Assembly (NCBI GenBank): GCA_014529385.2
Contig: CM043964.1
Location: 106,952,087 to 107,016,086 of the forward strand
Direction of reading: 5' to 3'
Origin: Adiantum capillus-veneris
Lineage: Eukaryota > Streptophyta > Polypodiopsida > Polypodiales > Pteridaceae
Length of the DNA: 64,000 bases
How positions within the stretch are numbered: the stretch's first letter is position 1; every line of letters begins with the position of its first letter. Under the pieces are notes generated by a model. The model searched no databases and had not been told where the DNA came from. It saw only the letters and a program-made list of their open reading frames with translations. Shown in pieces: positions 27,798-38,870 of the stretch. The position numbers and the translations under genes were made by a program.

Positions 27798-30700
27798 TTG
27801 GCAAGCGTTCGCAGGTCGACAAATATTTTGGGGTTGAACAGGCAGCGTGCAGTTGAACAGGCTTTTATTGCTTCTCAAAGAAAGGGTGGTAACAGTAATG
27901 CAGCCACTTCTTATGGTTCTGCTGCGAGTGGCAAAAATTCTGTTCCTAATGCTTCTGCTGGCAGCACTTCGTCTGGCAATTCTGGTGATAAGGGCAAAAA
28001 GAAGATGCGTTGCCATTATTGTAAAGCCAATGATCACTTGATCAAGTCGTGCCCTAAGTTGAAGGCCAAAGAGGCTAAGAAGAAAGAGGGTGGTTCCACT
28101 GCAAATGCTGGTTCCACTACAAATGCAGCCATTGTTGAGTCTTCTGTGAAAGGAGATTGTGATGCTGATGTTGATGCAGAATGGGCTTTTAGCGCAGAGT
28201 GCACTTACAATCCTGCTGTCCATGATGCATGCTTGTCAGTTGCTGCAGATTCACATGTGTGGTATTTCGACAGTGGTGCTACAAAGCACATTACCTCACA
28301 TCGTGAATTGTTTACCTCTCTCGAGTCTGTCCCTCATGGGAATTCAGTCACTTGTGCCAACAACGCCTCTTATCCAGTTCAGGGAGTTGGAAAGATTGTG
28401 CTCACTGCTGCTAATGGCAGTTCCTTCACACTTGTTGATGCACTTTATGTACCTGGGATCAAGAAGAATCTCTTGTCTGTATCCGCACTTGCTAGACTTG
28501 GACTTGTAGTCAAATTTGTGGATGACAGATGTACAGTTCATGATCTCAGTTTTGGTGATGAAATTGTTGCATCTGGGCTTTTGTGCCGTGGGCTGTATAA
28601 GCTCACTTTGTATGACAAGTGTGGACAAAATTTTGCAAATGCTGTTGCAGATTCAAGGGCTATTTCAGATGCAAAACTTTGGCATGCACGTTTTGGTCAT
28701 CTGAATTTTGCCAGTTTGCTGCGTTTGCAGAAATCTGATATGGTTGCTTCTTTGCCGCCTCTTGAAGCACCTATCAAACATGTTTGTGAAGGCTGTATTC
28801 TGGGTAAAATGCAGCGTTCTAAGTTTCCAAAGGATGGTTCAGTTAGGGCTACATGCAGGTTGCAGCTTGTGCATAGTGACGTTTGTGGGCCCATGCAAAC
28901 TCCGTCCTTGGGCAATTACCTGTACTTCGTGACTTTCATTGATGATTACTCCAGGCATGCGTGGGTATTTCCGCTTAAAGCGAAGTCCGAAGTTTTTATG
29001 TGCTTCAAACAATTTTTGGCTATGGCTGAAAATGTCTCAAAATGTACTATGGGCACCCTCCGTTCCGATCGAGGGGGGGAGTATATGTCTCATGAATTTA
29101 ATGCATTTCTGGCTAGTCGTGGGATAAAACACCAATGTACAGTGCCTTATACACCTCAGCAAAATGGTGTTGCTGAGAGGAAAAACAGGTCACTAACGGA
29201 AATGGCACGATGTATGGTCAAAAGTCAAGCTTTGCCGCATTCTTTTTGGCTTGAGGCCATCATGTGTGCCACTTATGTACTTAACAGGTGTCCTACGAAA
29301 GCTTTGCAGTCTATTACTCCATATGAAGCATGGCATGATAGAAAACCTTCTATTGAGCACATGCGTGTTTTTGGCTGTTTGGCATATGCTTTGGTGCCAC
29401 AAGTGCAGCGCAGAAAATTGGATGATAAGGCTGTCAAATGTATTTTTGTTGGTTATAGTGCTGAAAGCAAAGGTTACAGGTTGTATCATCCGCAAACAAA
29501 ACGTATTTTGGTTTCACGGGATGTAGTGTTTGTGGAAGATTCTGTTCAACCCTTGCTGTCATGTACTAGAGACAGTAATGTAAGCTCACAGGACATTTAT
29601 GACACTTTGTTGCCTCTTTTCAGTGGTGGAAATACAAATGTAAGTTCCAATGAGGCAAATGTACAGCCTATGGGGGTTTCTGAAAATGTTTTAGAACAGC
29701 CTATTACTGATGCAGATGTACATGATGTACTTGATGAGGAAAGGGCTGAAAATGAGCAGGCTAGAGGTATGCCAAAATGGCTGGTGCACACTTTGCGTGA
29801 CAGTAAATTGGATGCACCTTTATCTAGTCGTACTCGTTCAGGCTCTCGCCATGCATCTTATGCATCAGATTGTTATGCTTTGGCTGTGTCTAGTTTACAT
29901 GATGTTGAGGAGCCTCTGTCTTTTGATGAAGCACAGAATTCAGAAAATTGGATTGCTGCCATGAAATCAGAATATGATGCACTTATAGAGAATGACACAT
30001 GGACTTTATGTGATTTGCCTCCTGGCAAAAAGGCCATTGGTACGAAGTGGGTTTACAAGTTGAAACGCAAGCCGGATGGTGAGATTGATCGCCATAAGGC
30101 TCGACTTGTTGCAAAGGGTTATGCACAACAAAAAGGCATAGATTATGAAGAGACTTTTGCTCCCACTTGTCGTATGACTACTGTGCGTTTTCTATGTACA
30201 TTGGCAGCTCATTTTGGTTGGGATGTACATCAATCAGACATTGTTACTGCTTTCTTGAATGGTGACATATTTGAGGAAGTTTATGTAACGCAGCCTCGCG
30301 GTTTTGTCATAAAAGGACAAGAGGACAAAGTGTGCAAATGTAAGAAGGCTTTGTATGGGTTGAAGCAATCTCCTCGTGCTTGGTATGAGAAAGCTGACAC
30401 TCATTTGGTTAAACGAGGCTTTCGTAACAGTCCAACAGAAAGCACATTGTATGTAAAGCGTGAGGATGATGTATTTCTCATTGTGGTTCTTTATGTTGAT
30501 GATTTGCTGATCACTGGACCAAATGAGAGACATATTGCTGAATTTAAGGCTGATTTGAATGCTACTTTCAAGATGAAAGATTTGGGGCTGTTGCATCATT
30601 ACTTGGGTATACAGTTTAAGCAGTGTGATGGTGGTATTGCCTTGTGTCAGAAAAGTTACATAGAGACATTGCTATGTAAGTTTGGACTTGAGGATTGCAA

Positions 30701-31448
30701 ACCTATTGCCACTCCCATGGAAACAGGTTTGAAGTTGAGTCTACATGATGCTGGCGATCCTGCTGATGTCACTCTTTACCAAACTGCTGTTGGCTGCCTC
30801 ATTTATGTATGCAACACGAGGCCAGATATTCAGTTTGCAGTCTCGCAGGTCAGCAGATTTATGCATAGCCCAGGGTCTAAGCATTGGCAGGCTGTCAAGA
30901 GGATTTTCCGCTACCTTAGTGGCACTTTACATCTTGGCTTGTTTTATCCCAAGGGGGGATCATTGCCGCCAGACTTACATGCTTTTTCGGACTCAGATTG
31001 GGCTGGTTGTTTTGACACGCGAGTGTCCACAAGTGGTTTTTGTTTCATGCTTGGCAGTTCATGTATATCATGGTTGAGCAAGAAGCAACCTACTGTGGCC
31101 ACTTCGAGTTGTGAGGCTGAGTACAGGGCAGTCTTCACAGCTACGGTTGAGTGTGTATGGCTCAGACGCCTTATGGCTGACTTGGGTGTTGGACAGGACA
31201 CTGCCAACACTATCTACACTGACAGTCAGAGCGCATTGGCAGTTGCGAGGAACCCAGTTTTTCATGCTCGCACAAAGCACATTGAGGTGCATTACCACTA
31301 TGTCAGGGAGAGGCTCTCAGCAGGAGAGATCAGCTTGGCTTATGTGCCAACACAGGACAACCTTGCAGATCTTTTCACAAAGGCATTGTCTCGTGAGAAG
31401 CTTGAAGCTTTCCGCAAAGCTTTGGGCTTACTCCCCTTTGTGGACTGA
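27798..31448 (+). CDS. Copia-2 pol with residual gag (5'-truncated)
   Basis: Frame open over 1,216 codons, but there is no ATG where gag should begin; the first in-frame ATG is at 28005, just before the zinc knuckle. Numbering from 27798: CCHC knuckle CHYCKANDHLIKSC at 72-85, protease D158-S-G, integrase zinc site H296, H301, C330, C333, core D361, D424, E460, RT with YVDD at 899-902, RNase H from about 1060. From the knuckle to the stop it is uninterrupted with all catalytic residues. The capsid part of gag is absent, so particles would have to come from another copy. Confidence 0.92.
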   Translation: MASVRRSTNILGLNRQRAVEQAFIASQRKGGNSNAATSYGSAASGKNSVPNASAGSTSSGNSGDKGKKKMRCHYCKANDHLIKSCPKLKAKEAKKKEGGSTANAGSTTNAAIVESSVKGDCDADVDAEWAFSAECTYNPAVHDACLSVAADSHVWYFDSGATKHITSHRELFTSLESVPHGNSVTCANNASYPVQGVGKIVLTAANGSSFTLVDALYVPGIKKNLLSVSALARLGLVVKFVDDRCTVHDLSFGDEIVASGLLCRGLYKLTLYDKCGQNFANAVADSRAISDAKLWHARFGHLNFASLLRLQKSDMVASLPPLEAPIKHVCEGCILGKMQRSKFPKDGSVRATCRLQLVHSDVCGPMQTPSLGNYLYFVTFIDDYSRHAWVFPLKAKSEVFMCFKQFLAMAENVSKCTMGTLRSDRGGEYMSHEFNAFLASRGIKHQCTVPYTPQQNGVAERKNRSLTEMARCMVKSQALPHSFWLEAIMCATYVLNRCPTKALQSITPYEAWHDRKPSIEHMRVFGCLAYALVPQVQRRKLDDKAVKCIFVGYSAESKGYRLYHPQTKRILVSRDVVFVEDSVQPLLSCTRDSNVSSQDIYDTLLPLFSGGNTNVSSNEANVQPMGVSENVLEQPITDADVHDVLDEERAENEQARGMPKWLVHTLRDSKLDAPLSSRTRSGSRHASYASDCYALAVSSLHDVEEPLSFDEAQNSENWIAAMKSEYDALIENDTWTLCDLPPGKKAIGTKWVYKLKRKPDGEIDRHKARLVAKGYAQQKGIDYEETFAPTCRMTTVRFLCTLAAHFGWDVHQSDIVTAFLNGDIFEEVYVTQPRGFVIKGQEDKVCKCKKALYGLKQSPRAWYEKADTHLVKRGFRNSPTESTLYVKREDDVFLIVVLYVDDLLITGPNERHIAEFKADLNATFKMKDLGLLHHYLGIQFKQCDGGIALCQKSYIETLLCKFGLEDCKPIATPMETGLKLSLHDAGDPADVTLYQTAVGCLIYVCNTRPDIQFAVSQVSRFMHSPGSKHWQAVKRIFRYLSGTLHLGLFYPKGGSLPPDLHAFSDSDWAGCFDTRVSTSGFCFMLGSSCISWLSKKQPTVATSSCEAEYRAVFTATVECVWLRRLMADLGVGQDTANTIYTDSQSALAVARNPVFHARTKHIEVHYHYVRERLSAGEISLAYVPTQDNLADLFTKALSREKLEAFRKALGLLPFVD

Positions 31449-31513
31449 TCCTGTCCTCAGGGCATGGCACTTCCCTTTACTCATGTGCCAGCTCTCGTTC
31501 ACCGCATCACTCC

Positions 31514-31523
31514 AGGGGGGATT
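31514..31523 (+). other. Copia-2 polypurine tract
   Basis: AGGGGGGATT directly before the 3' LTR. Confidence 0.8.
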
Positions 31524-31751
31524 TGTTACCATATACATGTGGTAGTGATGTGTGTGAACACACTAGGACCGCCGGGGCATTTTTTCCCTCTTTAGGAGGT
31601 TTTTTCCCCCGTGCATTGTATATACGCCCATCACTCTAGGGCTATCTATCTTTCCATTTGCACACTAAGGAATACACTCTCTATTGTGTGCCTTGAGCTT
31701 CCTTCGTCTTCTCCAAGCTGTGTGTGTTTCTCTGCAACCCTAATTCCAACA
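31524..31751 (+). repeat. Copia-2 3' LTR
   Basis: 228 bp; I find no difference from the 5' LTR by eye. Confidence 0.95.
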
Positions 31752-31825
31752 TTTATTACAATCAATGGTTACAAAAATGATGAGTGTGAGCAAAAATGTG
31801 GGTGTGATCCTCTGCTGGCTCAACA

Positions 31826-32958
31826 GAATCCTTTGAACAAGGGAAAAATTGTAGTCAACGTAGTCCAAGTGATGCCTAGTAGCTCATCAGAGAGCAAACC
31901 GATTGTTCCAATCAAGGTAATCACTAGAGCCCAGGCAAAGAAAAAGAAACACAATTTCTCTGATGATTCGGAGAACACAAAAGTTTCTTCTCAAAGAATC
32001 AAAAGGAGCAGAAGCAAAAGATATGAGATGAGAAAACAAAAACAACGGGTTGAAAACAAAGAGAAAGCAAAAATTCTAGCCCAGGACAAGTCGAAAGAAA
32101 TTGGAAGTGAATTCAAGGAAACAACCATGAAATCTGGAGGATCCATTTTGGTTGATATAATTTTTGAGCCTATCAATGCTGCCTTGGAAGCCTACCAAGC
32201 CAGACTAAAAGCAGGCCAAAACATGGAAAACAAATGGAAAAACTATCCATCTCCAGACATGGAAGTAGCTAAGCTGGAAGCTTATCAAAATTTGGTAAGA
32301 ATCACACAGGAAATGTTGGATAAACAAAAACCCAAGCTTGAAAGTATTGCAAAACCGGAAGAGCTGGCGGTAGAAGAAACAAAAGCAAAATCCGATGTGG
32401 TGGCAGAACCCCACCTTGAAACAAATGAACCAGAGCTCATGGTGACGGACAGTGAAGATGCCTTAGACAGAATTCCATTCGTGGAGGAAGACTGGCCAGG
32501 ACACTTATGGGAAAAGGTACGGGAGATCAATGATGGGAGTCTAACTTTAAAGTCAGCTCCTATAGAGGAAGTCTGGTTAGATAACCTACCATCTGATATG
32601 AACATGGATTTATAGTCCTTGTACGGGGATTGCGGATCAGAGGCTTCAGGAATATCTAAATTGATGACATTAAAAACATTACCTTCTTACTTGGGAGATA
32701 ACGAAGATGAATCTATCATTTGCAAAACCACTCAAGTCAAAAGAGCCAAACAGACCCTAGAAGTAGACAACATTCATTCAATCATGTCTACACCTATCCA
32801 ATGCACTCTTACCTTGGGAGAACTGTTGAAACTCAAGCCATAATTATGGAATGATTTACAAAAAACCCTAGAAAAGGTGGGGATAACGGGGGTTAATCTC
32901 TAAGAATCTGGGAAACTCAAAAAATGAAACGGAATACAAAGAGATACGATCAGTTCCT
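31826..32958 (+). pseudogene. B ORF2, N-terminal part
   Basis: Resumes B after element A in the gag frame. Contains VITRAQAKK and a long Lys/Glu-rich region matching A ORF2, including a GGSILVD motif. Stops occur at 32613-32615 and about 32841, with frame loss after that up to the protease at 32959. Non-functional. Confidence 0.85.
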
Positions 32959-33420
32959 ATGAACAAGGTTGGAGAATATTATGAAGGGAAAGAAGGAAAC
33001 ACTACCCTCCCAGTGAAATATAATGACATTGAAACCATGGCAATATTGGATAGTGGAGCTGGCATAGCCATAGCCACTAAAGCAGTATGGGAATCCCGGG
33101 GACAACCAACCATTAGACAAACACAAATGAAATTGCAGTTGGCTGACCGGACACATTGAAAGACCGCTAGGGCTACTAGAAAAAGTAATAGTCAACTCCT
33201 GTGGAATTGAATATCAACACACTTTTGCCATAGTAGACTTTGGAAAAAAACTCAACTATGAAATCATATTGGGAAGACCTTTCATGCGACAGGTACAGCT
33301 TATCCAATATTGGGGAAACGACTATCTATACTTAAAGCAGGTGGGATCTATAGCAAGGGTCAATCTAAAGGACCACACCTATAGAGATGTCTTGAAAACA
33401 CCCATCCAAGAGTTTGATTC
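32959..33420 (+). pseudogene. B first retropepsin (PR1), frameshifted
   Basis: Retropepsin-like domain with the D-S-G triad intact (GAT at 33049-33051, LDSGAG context), the IATK motif, and ILGRPFMR downstream, close to A PR1. A frameshift after about 33150 splits the domain, so the protein cannot be made from one frame. Confidence 0.88.
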
Positions 33421-35540
33421 AGTCTCTTCGATTGAAACTAAACTTCCATCTTGGCTAAACAAAGACACTCCTATTTGGATGTGCGGAGCTTCAAAAAACG
33501 GAAGCTTAAGACGAGAGGAATGTATCCTAGAAAGGGACTGTACAGATGAAGCCCACATACCTGAACCCTTTCCAGAGCATTTATTCAAACCATTCGAGTG
33601 GACTCAAATTTTAGCGACAGTGGATGTATGCATGAACACGTCTATGCCTACTCAATTTTGCAATGAGGATGGCCACGACATAATTCCCATCCAAATGATG
33701 TCGGTTCTTAACATTGAAAACAAGGATGAGGAAACAAAGGACTTGATAAAAGCTCAACAAGTCTTTTCTGACCTCTATTACGATGCAACTGATGAGTTGG
33801 ATGAACACTTAGCTACCTTCGAAGGTTTAGGATCCAAAAAAGAACATACGAGAGCTCAACTACTCTTAAGTGGAAGGAAGGAAAAGTTTTTTGACTTTCC
33901 AAACCAGAAATCAAGAAGACAAAAATGGTATAGAAGAAAGAGGGACACTAAAGTTGTGAAAGCACAACCTATGCCATCAGTCTCCGGTAAAACACAATTC
34001 CTGATGCAGATAGATGCTAAAGATTGTGTCAAGGACAAAATAACTGGCAGATATCCTTCGAACGAAAACTCAAAAATGTCTCAGACATCGAGAAAAACAA
34101 GGAAGGGTACTCAAGAAGAACATCAGGATAAAAAACCACTCATGACCAGAGTCGAGCGGAAAAAGAAATATCAAGACTTGAAAAAAGCTCTAAAGGAGAT
34201 ATACACCACCGAAAAGGAAACCACGGAACAGGATGGTAAGGATGTAATGCATGTTTCATCCCATTACAAAAAGTATACTCTCCAAGATTGGAAAATCATA
34301 ATCGAACAACCGGTTAGGGAACTACAGAAACAAGGTGAGTCTTACGAAGGCCCTGAAAACGCTAAAAGGGTAGACTTGGTTGAACCAGGAGAAGAGCCTA
34401 GGCCGGCTTACATTGCAAATGACCTAACAGAAGAAGAAGAATTTTTTTTGCTAAGCTTGTTAAAAGAATACATGGATATCTTTTCTTGGTCTTACAAGGA
34501 TCTCAAGGGTGTTGATCCAGAAATCTGCCAACATACCATACCCATGAGAGATGATGCAAAACCAAGTAGACAGAGACCATACACTTATAACGAAACATTT
34601 GCCAGGACGATCAAAGAAGAAATTGAAAAACTAAAGGAAGCTGAATTCATTTACGAAATTGAACACACTGATTGGGTGTCCCCAATTGTGGTAGTACCTA
34701 AGAAGAATGGGAAATTACGAGTGTGCGTTAACCTCAAAAAATTAAATGCAGCTACCATTAGAGACAACTTTCCTCTTTCGAAAATTGAGCACGTTTTAGA
34801 ACGAGTGGCAGGAAAAGAAGCTTATAGCTTCCTAGATGGTTTTTCGGGATACAATCAAACTTTTGGTTGACCCAAAAGATCAGCATAAAACTGCTTTTGC
34901 AACAGAATGGGGTATATTTGCCTATTGGGTTATGCCGTTTGGGTTAACTAATGCTCCAGCCACATTTCAGAGATTGATGAGTCATGCTTTCAAAGAGTAT
35001 CTTCGGAAATTCTTGGAAGTATACATGAATGATTTATGTGTACATTCCTCAATCCGAGCTGATCATTTTGAACACCTCAAAAAGGTATTTGAGAAATGTA
35101 GACTTTACAGGATTTGCTTAAACCCGGAAAAGTGCACATTCATGGGAAGACAAGGGAAAATCCTTGGACACATAGTGTCTAAAAATGGCATAGCTACCGA
35201 TATTGAAAAGATTCATGTCATTGCTGATTTTCCTAGATCAACAACAGTCAAAGGGGTACAAGCCTTCATGGGACATTGTGGATATTACCGACGGTTCATC
35301 TACATGTATGCTATTATTGCAAAACCCATGTATAGCTTGATTACGCACTTTGAATGGACCAAGGCATGTGAAGAATCCTTCATGAAACTTAAGAAAGCTC
35401 TCACCTCAGCTCCAATATTGAAAGCACCCGATTGGGGTAAGGTATTCCACGGACAAGTAGATGCTTCAAACTTTGCTATTGGTTGTATACTAGCCCAACC
35501 AGGAGATGGAAAATTTGACTTTCTTATTTCTTATGCAAGC
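33421..35540 (+). pseudogene. B linker and reverse transcriptase, dead active site
   Basis: One frame from 33269 to 34870 covers the linker and the RT N-terminal half. Unlike A there is no break between ORF2 and RT here, so B was originally one frame. A frameshift at about 34855-34865 separates it from the second half, which ends with a stop at 35541-35543. The catalytic box reads Y-M-N-D (Asn codon 35028-35030) instead of YMDD. Confidence 0.9.
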
Positions 35541-35860
35541 TGACAACTGAATATGGCAGAAAACAATTACACCACCACTGAAAGAGAAGGACTAGGAATG
35601 ATCTATGTTGTTAAAAAGTATAGACATTACCTATTGGCCAACAAGTTTGTGTTCTTTGTGGACCACCAAGCTTTGTTATATTTGGCCAACAAGCCATGTA
35701 GCACAGGAAGAATAGTGAAATGGTTCATCATTCTTCTTGAATTTGATTTCACTGTGGTTGTAAAAAAAGGCACTACACGTCAAAGAGCAGATCATTTGTC
35801 TAGGATTGTTTCAGGGGAATCACCTAAAGGGGTAGATGATGATCTATCAGATGCCTATTT
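35541..35860 (+). pseudogene. B RNase H, C-terminal half
   Basis: Matches A RNase H: TEREGL, VDHQALL (A has TDHQALL) and RADHLSR are present. A stop just upstream (35541) cuts it from the domain start. Confidence 0.85.
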
Positions 35861-36870
35861 GTTCTCCATGGAAATGATACCTAGATGGTCTGAAAAAATT
35901 GTGTCATTGATGACAATAGCTCAAGTGGATTCACCACTTCCTATCACAATTGATTTAATCGAGCAATCGGCTATATATCAATTACTAGTTGGGAGGCTAT
36001 ATAAAAGAAATCGAGACGGGATATTGCTTTTATGCATTAACACTGAAGAAAAGGATCAATATCTAAGTCAAGCACATGTTACCATAGTGGGACTTCACTT
36101 TGTGGAAGACCAAACTATGCAACGAATCTTAAGACTTGGAGTATTCTAGCCGACTATGAGAAGAGATGTTCGATCTTTTGTAAAAGATTTCTCTCAATGT
36201 AAAAAACAACCACCCATTCCTCATGTGACATTGTTTCAAATGTCACATGTTCCTATGTGGAGTAACTATTTGGTTACTTACTTATCGAACCGAACATTTC
36301 CTGAAGATAATGAGTAAACGCCGTCAAAGAGCAATTGAAACGGAAGCAAGAGACTATGCTCTTATTGGGAACCAATTATATCAGCGAGGTAAAGATCAAC
36401 ATTTGCGTCTTTGTGCAAATAAAAACGAGTATATTCCGATTATATAAAACTAGCACATGCTGGATTAGCTGGAGGTCACTTTTCTAGTGAGACTACCGCA
36501 AGAGCAATCTTGATGGCAGGCATATGGTGGCCAACACTTTTTCCACATGCAAAAGAATATGTTCGAAGGGTGTGATGCTTGTCAACGAGCAAAAATGCCA
36601 ACACGAGTAGACAACATGCCCTTAAGACCAATGATGGGGGCCAGAGCCTTTGCAAAATGGGGTATAGATTTTGTGGGACCGATACAATCACCTGCTTATA
36701 GAACCCAAGCTCAATATATCATTGTATCTACAAACTATTTGACCAAATGGGCTGAGGCTAAAGCGACTCAAAGGAATGATGCCAGAACCACTGCTACATT
36801 CTTATATGAGTATGTATTCGTAAAGTATGGACTGCCAATAGAGATTTTCAGTGTTGGGGAACTCATTTCC
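35861..36870 (+). pseudogene. B integrase with tandem zinc modules, N-terminal part
   Basis: As in A, two zinc-binding modules in tandem. The first (about 35880-36215) has H-x6-H but a degenerate second half (FSQC where C-x2-C is expected) and a stop at about 36147. The second (about 36250-36600) has H-x6-H and GCDAC, with breaks near 36315 and 36446. The core begins with WGIDFVGP (first Asp) and is cut at 36870 by element C, just after the region of the second Asp. Confidence 0.88.
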
Positions 36871-38510
36871 TGTAATGGAATTGGCCTATTTAACTTGAGA
36901 GTAGCGGAAATTAATGAGAGTACTTTTGAGAAATAACTTTGTGAGCATAACGGGTGAACATATTTGAAGATGGCAACATAATCATAGCAATTAGTTAACT
37001 TGGCATGAACAATACTTTTGCAAGAGAGAGAATTTAGAGAACATGACAACAGTTGAGGACCGGATTTAGGTGGAGCCGGTCCCCCCTCCAATAGGCATTT
37101 GTATTATGATTTCTCCCATTCAGAGAGACTTGTTACAATACAGTCTTTGTGTTCCTTGTGACCTAGGTGATGCAATGAAGATGGAAAGATTCATGCGTCA
37201 CAAACATAACATAAACTTGAAGAAAGCTTTAACTATCCCAAGCCTCAATCCCAAGACCTCAAACACCTTCGAAGGTGGAGAGAGCTAGCAGGGAATGAGG
37301 GTAGGGAAGAGTAAGAAGAAACATTTCATAGGAGAAAGAATTAGTTCCTCACTTATCATACTCTTGTTTCTAGCATACATAATAGCATAGTAATGAAGAA
37401 GAAGGAGATGGAAAGCTTAAGCATTGAACCATGGCTCTTGGTTGGATTTGCACTCCATAGCCAAGAGTGTTGGTGTAGGCTCTCAACCTCTACTTGCTTG
37501 GAGAAAGAGCTCTTGCACTTTGCATAGCACACAATGAGAGTGCTTGTGAGTGTGTGTGGGTGAGTATACCCCTCAAGAAAGCCCCCTCCTTGCTGGTTGA
37601 CCCCCCCTTTTAGCTCATAATTGAAGCTCATTGGCTCTTGCCAAGCCTAGCCAATCACAAGCTTGGGCCATTTCTAGCATTAGGTGTAGGCTTGGGACAA
37701 GTGTCCCCCTTTACCTTTTGAGAGAGAGGACTTGATAAATGCAAAAACAATTAGATATTTCAAGTAATTTACCATTGGACCCCTTTGAAGCTTAGCCAAT
37801 AGGCTTCAAGAAACACATGAAGGTAACATGGGTAGGGACCTGACATGTGTCCTTGCTGCCTCTTCAAGTTGGGGCTTCCCTTGTGTGTGTGAGTGTGTGT
37901 TCTCTATCTAATCCCTAGGAAAAGGGCTCGCCCCCCCTCTTGTAGGGATGCTTTTGAATTTAGGTGTTCAAGCACCTTACTCACCAAGCATGACAAAGCA
38001 CTTGAACTAGGGGGTATTCCCACAAGCATCTTAGGCAAGCATGTCAAGGCACCTCAAGCACCTTAATTAAGCGGCAAGTCAAGCACCTCAAGCATGGAGT
38101 AAGTCAAGCACCTTAAGCACCTTAATCAAGCACCTCAAGCAGGACAAGCACCTCAAGCACGACAAGAACCTCAAGCAGGACAAGCACCTCGACAAGGACA
38201 AGCACCTCGATCTTGGGCCGGGTTCCCGCCTCAAGCTCAACCCTAGCTTACCTAAGGTCAAAGGACTTTTACACACATTATTGGAGGTCTTCAATGAATC
38301 TAACCCTAAGGTCTTATGCTCCATTGGTTAGCCTTGCTCTTTGATAGACCATTTCCCATTTGGGCCCCTTTACCATTGGCCCCGTGTTTAGATAGATCTA
38401 TAAGCACATATCTATATCTTAACACTTGTTCCCGTTTATTCTCCCACATTAAGTGATCAATTTAACATGAGAAAATCATTTGGGTTGGTTAGATATTAGA
38501 TTTTATGACA
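36871..38510 (-). repeat. C 3' LTR
   Basis: 1,640-bp LTR, TGTAATGG...TTTTATGACA. Holds a minisatellite at about 38030-38205 built from short CAAGCACCT/CAAGCAGGA-like units. Confidence 0.93.
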
Positions 38511-38870
38511 TTACCTCTCTCTTGAAATCATAGTCGTCCTCGACTATGAGGTAGAAGAGATAAAGCCTTAGTCATTAGTCAATCGTACTTAGCGGGTAGA
38601 GGATCCCATTTTTACCCTACGACATCTTTCCAAGATGGATGACTAATCCATTTGGTGCTTGGGAAACATAGCTGCCGCAAGCATGTCTGCTCTTTAGTCC
38701 ATTTCATTCTCCCAAAGTAGAGTGACAAATTCTGCTTGGTGTTTGAGAGACGTCGTCATCACAAACATGATTCTAAGCATGCATACTAGTTAAATTTGTG
38801 CACAAGTAAAAAGAGGACTAGTCTTATAAGACAAAAACAGGAGTCATTTAAAAGAAATTTGTACATTTGC
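38511..38870 (-). other. C polypurine tract and 3' untranslated segment
   Basis: On the minus strand AAGAGAGAGGTAA abuts the 3' LTR (38511-38523). The remaining 350 bp up to the pol stop show no gene. Confidence 0.7.

Larger units (their letters stand above)
27481..31751 (+). mobile_element. Copia-2, young Ty1/copia element lacking most of gag
   Basis: 4,271 bp with 228-bp LTRs (27481-27708, 31524-31751) that I read as identical, flanked by TTTAT (27476-27480, 31752-31756). Initiator-Met primer site and polypurine tract are present. It lies in the 5' LTR of A. Identical LTRs indicate the youngest insertion here. The coding region starts near the end of gag, so about 200 codons of gag are missing. 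Confidence 0.95.
8664..31825 (-). mobile_element. Gypsy element A, giant near-intact element (about 18.9 kb without Copia-2)
   Basis: Bounded by LTRs starting TGTTAAGG and ending GGCTCAACA, flanked by the duplication GAATC (8659-8663 and 31826-31830). Copia-2 plus its duplicate occupies 27481-31756; without it A is 18,886 bp. Element order is right to left: 5' LTR, tRNA-Asp-like primer site, leader with palindromes, gag, ORF2 with protease, ORF3 (RT, RNase H, integrase, second protease), tail, spacer with palindromes, 288- and 771-aa ORFs, polypurine tract, 3' LTR. LTRs differ at about 20 positions over about 836 aligned bases, plus a 96-bp indel. RNase H before integrase makes it Ty3/gypsy; no chromodomain is seen, and the primer site and RT text point to the Tat/Athila side. 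Confidence 0.95.
26714..31825 (-). repeat. A 5' LTR, interrupted by Copia-2
   Basis: Two parts, 26714-27480 and 31757-31825 (plus the shared duplicate), together about 836 bp. It aligns with 8664-9595 but lacks about 96 bp near 27112. The break is short and shares a GG at both edges, consistent with a small deletion. Confidence 0.93.

Noticed and set aside
31611-31825. An ORF2 start for B inside the Copia-2 3' LTR
   Set aside because: The frame runs from Copia-2 and A LTR sequence into B only by chance after nested insertion; the true B frame comes from gag at 8663.
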